Positions 41,397-49,500 of a stretch of DNA of 64,000 bases are shown piece by piece; position 1 is the stretch's first letter; every line of letters begins with the position of its first letter. Source of the stretch: Variovorax sp. Root318D1 (GTDB lineage: Bacteria; Pseudomonadota; Gammaproteobacteria; Burkholderiales; Burkholderiaceae_C). The DNA lies in NCBI RefSeq assembly GCF_001424835.1, contig NZ_LMCQ01000024.1, positions 21,646-85,645 of the forward strand. The letters run 5' to 3'. The notes beneath the pieces were generated by a model, which was given only the letters and a program-made list of their open reading frames with translations, searched no databases and had not been told where the DNA came from. The translations under genes and the position numbers were made by a program.

Positions 41397-41503
41397 CAGA
41401 CGACCTCCAGACGAGGGAATTCCTGGGGCGACCATAACGCAGACTTTTGCCTTCGGGAAGACGCTGGAACGGTAAAAACCCTGATGATGCGATTCCAGCC
41501 ACA

Positions 41504-42736
41504 ATGCCCGCCATGGTCGGAATCGAAGAAATACGGCGCGCCGCGGCGCGCCTGCAGGGTCAGGTGCTCAACACGCCCTGTGTCGAATCGCGCACGCTTT
41601 CGGAAATCGTGGGCGCGCAAGTGTTCCTGAAGTTCGAAAACCTGCAGTTCACCTCCTCGTTCAAGGAACGCGGGGCGTGCAACAAATTGGTCGATCTTTC
41701 GGAGAACGGGCCAAAAGGCGACGGCCAGGAAACCACGCGGGGCGTGGTGGCCATGTCGGCCGGCAACCATGCCCAGGGCGTGGCCTATCACGCGCAGCGG
41801 CTCGGCCTGCGCGCGCTCATCGTGATGCCGCGCTTCACGCCCGGCGTAAAGATCGAGCGCACGCGCGGCTTTGGCGCCGAGGTAGTGCTGCACGGCGACA
41901 CGCTCGACGCGGCGCGCGCCCATGCGCTGGAACTGGCCGAACGCGAAGGCCTGACCTTCGTCCACCCCTACGACGATGAGGCCATCATCGCGGGCCAGGG
42001 CACGGTGGCGCTCGAAATGCTCGACGTGGTGCCCGATCTCGACACCCTGGTGGTGTCGGTCGGCGGCGGCGGGCTGATTGCCGGCATGGCCATTGCCGCA
42101 CGCGACCGCAGGCCCGGCATCGAGATCGTCGGCGTGCAGACCACGCGCTTTCCGGGCATGGTCAATGCCGTAAAGAACACCCAGCACCTGCAAGGCAAGA
42201 GCACCATCGCCGAAGGCATCGCCGTCGGCACGCCGGGGGTGCTGACGCGGGAAATCATCGCCAAACACGTGGACGACCTGCTGCTGGTCGACGAAGGCGA
42301 CATCGAGCAGGGCGTGCTGATGCTGCTGGAAATCGAGAAAACCCTGGTCGAAGGCGCGGGCGCGGCCGGCCTGGCGGCGCTGATCCGGCATCCGGAGCGC
42401 TTCAAGGGCAAGCGCGTGGGGCTGGTGCTTTCGGGCGGCAACATCGATCCGCTGCTGCTCGCGGCGATCATCGAACGCGGCATGGTGCGGGCCGGCCGGC
42501 TGGCCCGCGTGCGGGTCAGCGCGCGCGACGTTCCGGGCTCGTTGGCCCAAATCACGGCCACTGTGGCGGAAGCGGGCGCTAACGTCGATGAGGTCCACCA
42601 TCAGCGGGCGTTTACCATGCTGGCAGCTCAGAACGTCGACATCGAGCTGGTGCTGCAGACCCGCGGACGGGCCCATCTGGCCAGCGTGCTGGGCGCGCTG
42701 CACGACGCCGGCTTCGAGGCCGAAGAGCAGCATTGA
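41504..42736 (+). CDS. Threonine dehydratase with C-terminal ACT domain
   Basis: 410-aa PLP enzyme deaminating threonine (or serine) to 2-oxobutyrate. PLP lysine in FTSSFKERGA (~50), NHAQG substrate motif (SAGNHAQG), phosphate cradle SVGGGGLIAG, and C-terminal ACT domain (~330-405, VRVSARDVPGSLAQI). A short ACT and a compact length are typical of the catabolic or TdcB/IlvA-short types. Start taken at the ATG at 41504; 41513 is equally possible, while 41447 leaves an unlikely basic leader. Divergent from the AAA gene. Confidence 0.92.
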   Translation: MPAMVGIEEIRRAAARLQGQVLNTPCVESRTLSEIVGAQVFLKFENLQFTSSFKERGACNKLVDLSENGPKGDGQETTRGVVAMSAGNHAQGVAYHAQRLGLRALIVMPRFTPGVKIERTRGFGAEVVLHGDTLDAARAHALELAEREGLTFVHPYDDEAIIAGQGTVALEMLDVVPDLDTLVVSVGGGGLIAGMAIAARDRRPGIEIVGVQTTRFPGMVNAVKNTQHLQGKSTIAEGIAVGTPGVLTREIIAKHVDDLLLVDEGDIEQGVLMLLEIEKTLVEGAGAAGLAALIRHPERFKGKRVGLVLSGGNIDPLLLAAIIERGMVRAGRLARVRVSARDVPGSLAQITATVAEAGANVDEVHHQRAFTMLAAQNVDIELVLQTRGRAHLASVLGALHDAGFEAEEQH

Positions 42737-42755
42737 AGGGGGTTGGCAACCCCCT
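42737..42755 (+). terminator. Hairpin directly after threonine dehydratase
   Basis: AGGGGGTT-ggc-AACCCCCT immediately after the stop codon: eight base pairs with a three-base loop. No T run follows, so it may stabilise the 3' end rather than terminate on its own. Confidence 0.45.
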
Positions 42756-42824
42756 AGACCGGTCTGGCGGGCCCGACCCGTAAAATGCCCCCCAGTTTTT
42801 GAATCTGAGTATTCGAGGTAATCA

Positions 42825-42977
42825 ATGTCCAACCCCACTCCCGTCGAGCCCCATCACGCCGCCGCCGTTGAAAAAGACGCCGTCGAATCGGTCGTGCACC
42901 TGATGCCGATCGTGCTGCCGCTGGCCGGCGGCGTGCTGATGCTGCTGCTCGCGTCCATCGCTGTCTATTTGGCCTGA
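42825..42977 (+). CDS. Small single-pass membrane protein upstream of pckG
   Basis: 50-residue open frame starting MSNPTPVEPHH with GAGGT nine bases upstream. Residues ~24-49 form one continuous hydrophobic helix (VVHLMPIVLPLAGGVLMLLL...), preceded by a charged, His-containing N-terminus. Codon use matches the neighbourhood (GC-rich third positions). A TAAAAT at 42781-42786 is a possible -10 element. It lies 148 bases before pckG on the same strand. Small one-helix proteins often modulate a membrane enzyme or transporter; no family recognised. Confidence 0.7.
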   Translation: MSNPTPVEPHHAAAVEKDAVESVVHLMPIVLPLAGGVLMLLLASIAVYLA

Positions 42978-43052
42978 CAGCCATTCGCGTCTTCGTCCGC
43001 GGGTTTTGCGGCCCGCGTTGACGCAGTCTCCCCAAGGCGAAACGTTTTCTCA

Positions 43053-43090
43053 AACGGACCTCCGCGCCCACCTAGGCGCGGCGTCCCGTT
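43053..43090 (+). promoter_or_regulatory. Stem-loop in the pckG leader
   Basis: Inner stem CCGCGCC/GGCGCGG (43062-43068 and 43075-43081) with a six-base loop, extended by AACGG/CCGTT. It lies 35 bases upstream of the pckG start, without an immediate T run, so it is either an attenuating structure or the 3' end of the small upstream gene. Confidence 0.4.
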
Positions 43091-43124
43091 CGGAAAGACG
43101 ATTTTTCAACTTAGGAGATTTCCG

Positions 43125-44993
43125 ATGAACGCACCCGCGATGCAGGGCCTCGCCATTCAGGCACCCTCATACGTCAAGAACGCAAAACTGGTGGCCTGGG
43201 TGGCCGACATGGCCGCGCTCTGCAAACCCGAGGCCATCTACTGGTGCGACGGAAGCCAGGAAGAGTACGACCGCCTGTGCCAGAAACTGGTCGACGCGGG
43301 CACCTTCAAGAAGCTCAACCCCGCCAAGCGCCCCAACTCCTTCCTCGCGGCATCCGACCCGAGCGACGTGGCGCGCGTCGAGGACCGCACCTTCATCTGC
43401 TCCCAGAAGAAGGACGACGCCGGCCCGACCAACAACTGGATGGCCCCGGCCGAAATGCGCGCCACGCTGCAGCCGCTCTTCGACGGCTGCATGAAGGGCC
43501 GCACGATGTACGTGGTGCCGTTCAGCATGGGCCCGCTCGGCTCGCCCATCGCGCACATCGGCATCGAGCTTTCCGACAGCCCCTACGTGGCGGTCAACAT
43601 GAAGATCATGACCCGCATGGGCAAGGACGTGTACGAGGTGCTCGGCACCGATGGCGAGTTCGTGCCCTGCGTGCACACCGTGGGCGCGCCGCTCGAGCCC
43701 GGCCAGAAGGACGTGTCCTGGCCCTGCAACAAGACCAAGTACATCGTCCACTACCCCGAGACGCGCGAGATCTGGAGCTATGGCTCGGGCTACGGCGGCA
43801 ACGCGCTCCTGGGCAAGAAGTGCTTCGCGCTGCGCATCGCCTCCACCATGGGCCGCGACGAGGGCTGGCTGGCCGAGCACATGCTGATCCTGGGCGTGAC
43901 CTCGCCGCAGGGCAAGAAGTACCACGTGGCCGCCGCCTTCCCGTCGGCCTGCGGCAAGACCAATTTCTCGATGCTGGTGCCGCCCGCCGGCTTCGACGGC
44001 TGGGAAGTCACCACCATCGGCGACGACATTGCCTGGATCAAGCCCGGCAAGGATGGCCGCATGTACGCCATCAACCCCGAGGCTGGCTACTTCGGCGTGG
44101 CCCCCGGCACCAACCTCAAGACCAACCCCAACTGCCTCAAGAGCCTGGACCGCGACGTGATCTTCACCAACGTGGCGCTCACCGATGACGGCGACGTGTG
44201 GTGGGAAGGCCTGGAAGACGACGTGCCCGGCAAGAAGCTGCCCGAGCACCTGATCGACTGGCAGGGCAAGGACTGGACGCCGCAGATCGCCAAGGAAACC
44301 AGCGCCAAGGCCGCGCACCCGAACTCGCGCTTCACCGTGGCCGCCACCAACAACCCGGCGCTCGACCCGGCCTGGGACGACCCGGCCGGCGTGCCGATCG
44401 ACGCTTTCATCTTCGGCGGCCGCCGCTCGACCACGGTGCCGCTGGTGACCGAAGGCCGCAACTGGACCGAAGGCGTCTACATGGCCGCCACCATGGGCTC
44501 GGAAACCACCGCCGCCATCGTCGGCCAGGTGGGCGTGGTGCGCCGCGATCCCTTCGCCATGCTGGCCTTCATGGGCTACAACATGAGCGACTACTTCCAG
44601 CACTGGCTCGACCTGGGCAAGAAGCTGGAAGCATCGGGCGCCAAGCAGCCGAAGATCTACACGACCAACTGGTTCCGCAAGGGTCCGGACGGCAAATTCG
44701 TGTGGCCTGGCTACGGCGAGAACATGCGCGTGCTCAAGTGGATCATCGACCGCATCGAAGGCAAGGCCGAGGGTGTGGACCATGTCTTCGGCGTTAGCCC
44801 GCGCTACGAAGACCTGAACTGGACCGGCCTGGATTTCAGCGCCGAGCAGTACGCCACCGTCACCAACATCGACAAGGCCGCGTGGCAGGCCGAGCTGAAG
44901 CTGCACACCGAGCTGTTCGAACAGCTGGCGCACCACCTGCCGAAGGAGCTGCCGGAAACCAAGGCAGCGATCGAGCAGCGCCTGGCGGCCTGA
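43125..44993 (+). CDS. pckG: Phosphoenolpyruvate carboxykinase (GTP)
   Basis: 622-aa gluconeogenic enzyme turning oxaloacetate and GTP into PEP, GDP and CO2. Marks: the nucleotide P-loop with catalytic Cys FPSACGKTN (~270), metal-binding GDDIAWIK, the substrate loop YGSGYGGNALLGKKC, and FIFGGRRSTTVPLV. Ribosome site TTAGGAGATTTCC precedes the ATG. A strong terminator follows. The GTP-dependent type is the usual form in this bacterial group. Confidence 0.97.
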   Translation: MNAPAMQGLAIQAPSYVKNAKLVAWVADMAALCKPEAIYWCDGSQEEYDRLCQKLVDAGTFKKLNPAKRPNSFLAASDPSDVARVEDRTFICSQKKDDAGPTNNWMAPAEMRATLQPLFDGCMKGRTMYVVPFSMGPLGSPIAHIGIELSDSPYVAVNMKIMTRMGKDVYEVLGTDGEFVPCVHTVGAPLEPGQKDVSWPCNKTKYIVHYPETREIWSYGSGYGGNALLGKKCFALRIASTMGRDEGWLAEHMLILGVTSPQGKKYHVAAAFPSACGKTNFSMLVPPAGFDGWEVTTIGDDIAWIKPGKDGRMYAINPEAGYFGVAPGTNLKTNPNCLKSLDRDVIFTNVALTDDGDVWWEGLEDDVPGKKLPEHLIDWQGKDWTPQIAKETSAKAAHPNSRFTVAATNNPALDPAWDDPAGVPIDAFIFGGRRSTTVPLVTEGRNWTEGVYMAATMGSETTAAIVGQVGVVRRDPFAMLAFMGYNMSDYFQHWLDLGKKLEASGAKQPKIYTTNWFRKGPDGKFVWPGYGENMRVLKWIIDRIEGKAEGVDHVFGVSPRYEDLNWTGLDFSAEQYATVTNIDKAAWQAELKLHTELFEQLAHHLPKELPETKAAIEQRLAA

Positions 44994-45028
44994 CGCCAAC
45001 CTTTGTGCGGCCACCGGGCCGCAGCAAC

Positions 45029-45058
45029 GAAAAAGCCGCCCTCGTGGGCGGCTTTTTC
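45029..45058. terminator. Strong bidirectional intrinsic terminator after pckG
   Basis: GAAAAAGCCGCCC (45029-45041) and its exact complement GGGCGGCTTTTTC (45046-45058) with a TCGT loop; A and T runs on both sides allow termination of pckG and of the convergent gene ending at 45089. Confidence 0.92.
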
Positions 45059-45088
45059 ATGACTCGGCTGAAGAATCGAACGGGTCGA

Positions 45089-45637
45089 TCAGTAGTAGCG
45101 CGAGCTGTTCATGCGGCGCATGGCTTCGTAGAGCGTCGGCATGCGGGCGTCGTTGGCACGTGCGACCTGGCGAGCCAGCGCATCGACCTTGGCGGCGTCG
45201 GCAATGGAAGCATTGCCTTCCGACTGCTGGCGCCAGACGGCGGCTTGCAGTTCCTGCATCACGCGCGGGTCGCTGTGCGCCGTGGCCAGAAAGCGCTCGT
45301 CGGCGCGGTCGGCGGCGCGGCGCTGGGCGGCTGCACTCAACACGCCGACAACCTTGGCGGCCGCGTTGCGCAGCGAGCCGGCAAACAGCGCGGCGATGCC
45401 GAAAGCGGCGACGCAGAGCACGGCCCAGGCGGCAAGCAGCGCGCCTTCGTCCCAATGGGAAACGAGCGTGTCGGCCACCACCAGCACCGCGGAAGCCACG
45501 GCGACAATCAGCAGGACAATCAGCGGACGCGAACCGTTCGCGCCGGCGCGGGCGGCCTGGATCTGGCCGAACAGCACTTCGGCGCGATGGACGCCGGGGT
45601 GCACAGTGGGTTGGTCTACGTGGACAAAGCTGGTCAT
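45089..45637 (-). CDS. Putative inner-membrane protein, unknown function
   Basis: 182-aa protein with two membrane segments (~38-57 and ~66-87) separated by a short loop, and a long soluble helical C-terminal region rich in Ala, Arg and Gln (~95-182). Start at 45637 has GGAGGG upstream; the in-frame extension to 45733 overlaps the AT-rich promoter region and was rejected. No known family recognised. It is divergent from a LysR gene, whose dyad TAGGG-n4-CCCTA lies between them, so it is probably a regulated target. Confidence 0.7.
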   Translation of the reverse strand: MTSFVHVDQPTVHPGVHRAEVLFGQIQAARAGANGSRPLIVLLIVAVASAVLVVADTLVSHWDEGALLAAWAVLCVAAFGIAALFAGSLRNAAAKVVGVLSAAAQRRAADRADERFLATAHSDPRVMQELQAAVWRQQSEGNASIADAAKVDALARQVARANDARMPTLYEAMRRMNSSRYY

Positions 45638-45684
45638 GATGAATCCCTCCGGGGATGAATGGCTGAGTGCCGATGTAGAGATAT

Positions 45685-45698
45685 TAGGGTTTGCCCTA
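45685..45698. promoter_or_regulatory. LysR-type dyad in the divergent region
   Basis: TAGGG-TTTG-CCCTA, perfect 5-base arms, in the AT-rich 107-base gap between the membrane-protein gene and the LysR gene at 45745. A similar dyad (5-base spacer) lies at 46959-46973. Confidence 0.5.
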
Positions 45699-45744
45699 GT
45701 GTTTATCCACTTTATCTTTCTGATGTTTATCATTCACATCACTG

Positions 45745-46725
45745 ATGGACGTCAACTTTCGCACCTTCGACCTCAACCTGCTCCGCGTCTTCGACGAGGT
45801 GATGGCGGAGCGCAACCTCACGCGCGCCGCGCGCAACCTGTCGATCACCCAGCCCGCAGTGAGCAACGCGCTGCGCCGCCTGCGCGAAGTGCTCGGCGAC
45901 GACCTGGTGAGCCGGTCGGGCGCGGGCGTCGAGCCCACGCCGCGCGCGCTGGCACTCTGGCCCACGGTGCGTGATGCGCTGCGGCAGCTGCAGCACACGC
46001 TCGCGCCGGGCGAGTTCGATGCTTCGACGGCCGACACCACCTTTCTCTTGGCCATGGCCGACGCCACGGCCGCCGAGCTCATTCCGGGGCTGGTGCAAAT
46101 CGTGGAGAAGGAAGCGCCCGCTATCTCGCTGCGCGTTCTGCCGCTGACCACTCGCGATCCGCGGCGGATGCTGGAGCAGGAGGAAGTCGACATGGCGATC
46201 GGCTACTTTCCGGCCGTGATTGCCAGCCTTGCGGCGCGCGGGCAATCGGGCGTGGGGGTGGCATTCGAGACGCAGAGGCTCTATCTGGGCCAGTATGTCT
46301 GCGTGATGCGGCGCGGGCACCCGCTCGCGGAGGCGCCGCTCACGCTGGACGACTATTGCGCGGCCCGGCACCTGCTCGTGAGTTTTTCGGGGCGCCCGTA
46401 CGGCTTCATCGACCAGACGCTGGGCGCCTTGGGACGCGAACGGCGCATCGTCGTGACCGTGAACCAGTTCTTCACGGCGGGCAGGGTGGTCGCGAACTCA
46501 GACCTGCTGACGGTGCTGCCGCGCCATTTCGTCACCGTGACCGGCATCGACGACCAGCTGGTGCTGCGCGACCTGCCCTTTGACCAGCCGATGGTGCACG
46601 TCGACGCCATCTGGCATCGGCGTGCGCAGCATGGGCACGCGCACGAATGGCTGCGCACGTCGCTGCTGCGTTCGGCCGCGGCAGCTTTCGCGGATTCGGT
46701 CCTCGGGCAGAAGGTGCCCGGCTGA
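45745..46725 (+). CDS. LysR-family regulator
   Basis: 326-aa LysR-type regulator of the NodD/NahR-like branch (starts FRTFDLNLLRVFDEVMAERNLTRAARNLSITQPAVSNAL). Co-inducer domain ~95-310. The divergent 182-aa membrane protein and the dyad between the two genes make autoregulation and control of that neighbour likely. Its stop is 11 bases before the stop of the small convergent gene. Confidence 0.9.
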   Translation: MDVNFRTFDLNLLRVFDEVMAERNLTRAARNLSITQPAVSNALRRLREVLGDDLVSRSGAGVEPTPRALALWPTVRDALRQLQHTLAPGEFDASTADTTFLLAMADATAAELIPGLVQIVEKEAPAISLRVLPLTTRDPRRMLEQEEVDMAIGYFPAVIASLAARGQSGVGVAFETQRLYLGQYVCVMRRGHPLAEAPLTLDDYCAARHLLVSFSGRPYGFIDQTLGALGRERRIVVTVNQFFTAGRVVANSDLLTVLPRHFVTVTGIDDQLVLRDLPFDQPMVHVDAIWHRRAQHGHAHEWLRTSLLRSAAAAFADSVLGQKVPG

Positions 46726-46736
46726 CCGGGGGCTTT

Positions 46737-46910
46737 TTAGCGAACGACCGACAGGTAGGCGGAGGCCGCAACGCGCAGTTCCTGCGCGTGGTGGGCGTCG
46801 AGGCCGGCACGGACATCGGCGGTTTCCATCAGCGTCGCGGCATGGCTGGCCGGGGCGCTGGCATTGGAAGAACGGAAGAAACGGGCCACTTGGGCAATGA
46901 GGCTGAACAT
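46737..46910 (-). CDS. Small conserved-looking hypothetical protein (57 aa)
   Basis: 57-residue frame, MFSLIAQVARFFRSSNASA at the N-terminus and DAHHAQELRVAASAYLSVV at the C-terminus. The N-terminal amphipathic helix and the C-terminal helix ending in a Tyr-Leu-Ser pattern resemble short proteins of unknown function common in this bacterial group, but I cannot name a family. Convergent with the LysR gene; the dyad at 46959-46973 lies about 50 bases upstream of its start, which supports an expressed and regulated gene. Confidence 0.55.
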   Translation of the reverse strand: MFSLIAQVARFFRSSNASAPASHAATLMETADVRAGLDAHHAQELRVAASAYLSVVR

Positions 46911-46958
46911 GACAGTGCGCTGCTTTTGGCTGCGCTGGAGTGGTTGATGTCCTAAGAA

Positions 46959-46973
46959 TAGGGGTTATCCCTA
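46959..46973. promoter_or_regulatory. Second TAGGG/CCCTA dyad
   Basis: TAGGG-GTTAT-CCCTA in an AT-rich stretch between the 57-aa gene and the metallophosphoesterase gene. Same arms as the dyad at 45685-45698 but with one extra spacer base, so co-regulation by the nearby LysR protein is possible, not certain. Confidence 0.45.
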
Positions 46974-47034
46974 ATATTGAAAGCCCCACCTCATGCGCTT
47001 TATGCATGGGCTGATTCCTCTAGACTGACCCGCG

Positions 47035-47841
47035 ATGAAGCTGCAACTGCTCTCCGACCTGCACCTGGAGTCCCATCCGCGGTTCCAGGCCGAGCCCGCG
47101 CCCGGCGCCGACATGCTGGTGCTGGCGGGCGACATCGGCTCCTACCAGCAGGGCTCCCGCCTGACCGATACCGACTTCGGGCTGGGCCGCTTCTCGCCCC
47201 GCAATGGCTGGCCGGTGCCGGTGATGTACGTGCCGGGCAACCACGAATACGACAACGCCGATTTCGACCTGACCCACGAACGCCTGCGCTCGCTCTGCAA
47301 GGAACTCGACATCCTCTGGCTCGAGCGGGAAACAGCGGCCATCGACGGCATCCGCTTCATCGGCACCACCCTCTGGGCCGACTTCGACGCGCTGGTGACG
47401 CCCACCGACGGACTGGCGGACGCGCTCAAGAAGCGCGGCAAGGCCATGCGGGCCGCCGATTTCTATCTGGAAAAAGCCGCCACGGTGCGCCATGGCCAGC
47501 CCTTCATGGCCGGCACCATGCGTGAACAGGGCTTGGCATGCCAGGCCTGGCTCGAAGCGGCGCTGGCCGAGCCGTTCGACGGCACCACGGTGGCCATCAC
47601 GCATTTCGCGCCCAGCCTGGCCAGTGCCGATCCGCGCTACGGCCTCACGCCGGGCACGGCCGGGTTCTGCAATTCGCTCGATGCGCTGCTGCCCCGCGCC
47701 CGGCTGTGGCTGCACGGCCACCTGCACTGCCCCTTCGACTACGTGAAGGACGGCTGCCGCGTGGTGGCCAACCCGCTCGGCTACAAGGGCAAGGGCGAGC
47801 AGGAAGGCTTTCGCCCGAACCTGCTGATCGAAGTGCCCTGA
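47035..47841 (+). CDS. Calcineurin-like metallophosphoesterase
   Basis: 268-aa phosphoesterase. The dimetal motifs are in order: LLSDLHLE (D-x-H), LAGDIG (GD), PGNHEY (GNHE), ITHFAPS and LHGHLHC (GHxH). No signal peptide, so cytoplasmic. The physiological substrate cannot be told from sequence. Convergent with the phospholipase D gene; the stop codons are two bases apart. Confidence 0.9.
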   Translation: MKLQLLSDLHLESHPRFQAEPAPGADMLVLAGDIGSYQQGSRLTDTDFGLGRFSPRNGWPVPVMYVPGNHEYDNADFDLTHERLRSLCKELDILWLERETAAIDGIRFIGTTLWADFDALVTPTDGLADALKKRGKAMRAADFYLEKAATVRHGQPFMAGTMREQGLACQAWLEAALAEPFDGTTVAITHFAPSLASADPRYGLTPGTAGFCNSLDALLPRARLWLHGHLHCPFDYVKDGCRVVANPLGYKGKGEQEGFRPNLLIEVP

Positions 47842-47843
47842 CG

Positions 47844-49427
47844 CTAGAGCAGGTCTTCGCCCACGATCGGCAGCAGCAGCCAGTTCTTGAAGCGCAGCCA
47901 GAGAAATTCACCGGGCTCGTCCTCGTGGACGATGTCCCCGCCAGCGTCGTCGTATTCCAGCCATTGCACGCGGCGCCCGTTGGGTGCGAGCCGCAGCCGG
48001 TAGCCCAGGCTCACGCGCTGGCCGCTCAGGAGCTTTTCGTAGTCGGCCACCAGTTCGGGACTGTCGATGACGAGGCCCATCTCGGTGTTGACCGCGGCGG
48101 AGCGGCGATCGAGATTCATCGAGCCAATGAAAAAACGCTGGTCGTCGATCACCGCGATCTTGGCGTGCAGGCGGCTGATCGACTGGCCGAAGTCGCCGAA
48201 GTGCCCCGAGCGCCCGGTGAGCATCGGCGCAATCTCGTAGATGTTGACGCCGATCTTCAGCATGTCGGCCCGATAGCGCTCATAGCCCGCATAGGCCAGC
48301 GGCTCGTCGGTGGCGCCCAGCGAGTTGGTCACCACGGTGATCTTCCCGCCGCGCGCGATGGCCGCCTTCATCATGGCCATGCCGGGCGGGCCGGGAATGA
48401 AGTACGGCGAGGCGATCTTGACCTCGCGCTTGCCCGAATTGATGACGGCCAGCGCGCCCTCGTTCACGCTGCCCGCATAGGCGGCTTCGGGCGCGCGCGT
48501 GATCTTTGCGGGGTCGTCCACGTACAGCGTGAACGGCGCCCAGCGCAGATCGACCTTGCCGGTGGTGAGTTGCTCGCCCACCGGCGACTTGTCCATCACG
48601 TCGCGCTGGCGAATCGGCACGTCGGGCTGCGCCGTGCTGGCGACGGCATCGAAGCGCTTCTGCGCCTCTTCCACCGTCATGCGCAGCGGCGCGATGCGCT
48701 CGATGGGCCACGCATGCTCGCTGTTCCAGTAACGGTCGAAGCCTTCGGACATCTGGCGCACCACCGGCCCGCTGGAAAGCACGTCCATGTCGATGAAGTT
48801 GGCCGCCGTGCCGCGCATGAAGTATTCGTTGGCGATGTTGCGGCCGCCCGAGACGGCAAAGCTGTTGTCGGCCACCAGCAACTTGTTGTGCATGCGGTGG
48901 TTGATGCGGCCGAAATCCGCAATCGAGAGCAGCAAACGCAGCGCGAGCGAGTCGGCCCGCGAAGGCAGCGGATTGAACAGCCGCACTTCGACGTTCGGAA
49001 ACGCCGAGAACGTGGCGAACAGCTCGTCCTCGCCGGCCGTGTAGAGGTCGTCCACGAGCAGGCGCACCCGCACGCCGCGCGCCGCCGCATCGCGCAGTTC
49101 GCGCAGCAGCAGCAGGCCGACGTCGTCCTTTTCGATCAGGTAGTACTGCACGTCGAGCGACTTCTCGGCGTGCCGTGCGAGCGAGATGCGAGCGTCGAAG
49201 GCAAAGGCCGCTTCAGGCAGCAACCGAAAGCCCGACCGCGATGCGGCTTCATCGGGCGGGCCCGGCCGCACCAACTGGCCGAGCGCGGTGCCGCCCACGT
49301 CGGTGATGGCCGCAGTCGGCGTGCGCGGTTGCGGCGGCGGCAGTCCCGCGCACCCCACCAGCCATGCCGAAGCCACGGCGGCCCACACCAGGGCCGCGAG
49401 CCTGCGGATCAGGGGAGAGGCTGCCAT
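47844..49427 (-). CDS. Phospholipase D/cardiolipin-synthase-like lipoprotein
   Basis: 527-aa protein with two HKD catalytic motifs: HNKLLVADNSFAVSGGRN (~177-194) and HAKIAVIDDQRFFIGSMN (~418-435), each followed by the required Gly/Ser and Asn. N-terminal lipoprotein signal with a VGC lipobox (AWLVGCAG), so it should sit on the outside of the inner membrane or on the outer membrane. SLDVQYYLIEKDDVG is a typical PLD lead-in. Start at 49427 was chosen for the signal sequence. Phosphatidyl transfer or hydrolysis is likely; specific role unknown. Confidence 0.9.
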   Translation of the reverse strand: MAASPLIRRLAALVWAAVASAWLVGCAGLPPPQPRTPTAAITDVGGTALGQLVRPGPPDEAASRSGFRLLPEAAFAFDARISLARHAEKSLDVQYYLIEKDDVGLLLLRELRDAAARGVRVRLLVDDLYTAGEDELFATFSAFPNVEVRLFNPLPSRADSLALRLLLSIADFGRINHRMHNKLLVADNSFAVSGGRNIANEYFMRGTAANFIDMDVLSSGPVVRQMSEGFDRYWNSEHAWPIERIAPLRMTVEEAQKRFDAVASTAQPDVPIRQRDVMDKSPVGEQLTTGKVDLRWAPFTLYVDDPAKITRAPEAAYAGSVNEGALAVINSGKREVKIASPYFIPGPPGMAMMKAAIARGGKITVVTNSLGATDEPLAYAGYERYRADMLKIGVNIYEIAPMLTGRSGHFGDFGQSISRLHAKIAVIDDQRFFIGSMNLDRRSAAVNTEMGLVIDSPELVADYEKLLSGQRVSLGYRLRLAPNGRRVQWLEYDDAGGDIVHEDEPGEFLWLRFKNWLLLPIVGEDLL

Positions 49428-49500
49428 GGCCGCACTGTAGCCCGAAGCAGGCGCGGGCGTAGCCCTATGATCGCGCTCACAAAAAAGGGAAAGAACACGC

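Noticed and set aside
39429..41630. Plus-strand open frame of about 730 codons opposite the AAA ATPase gene
   Set aside because: Shadow frame; the minus strand carries both AAA modules with intact motifs.
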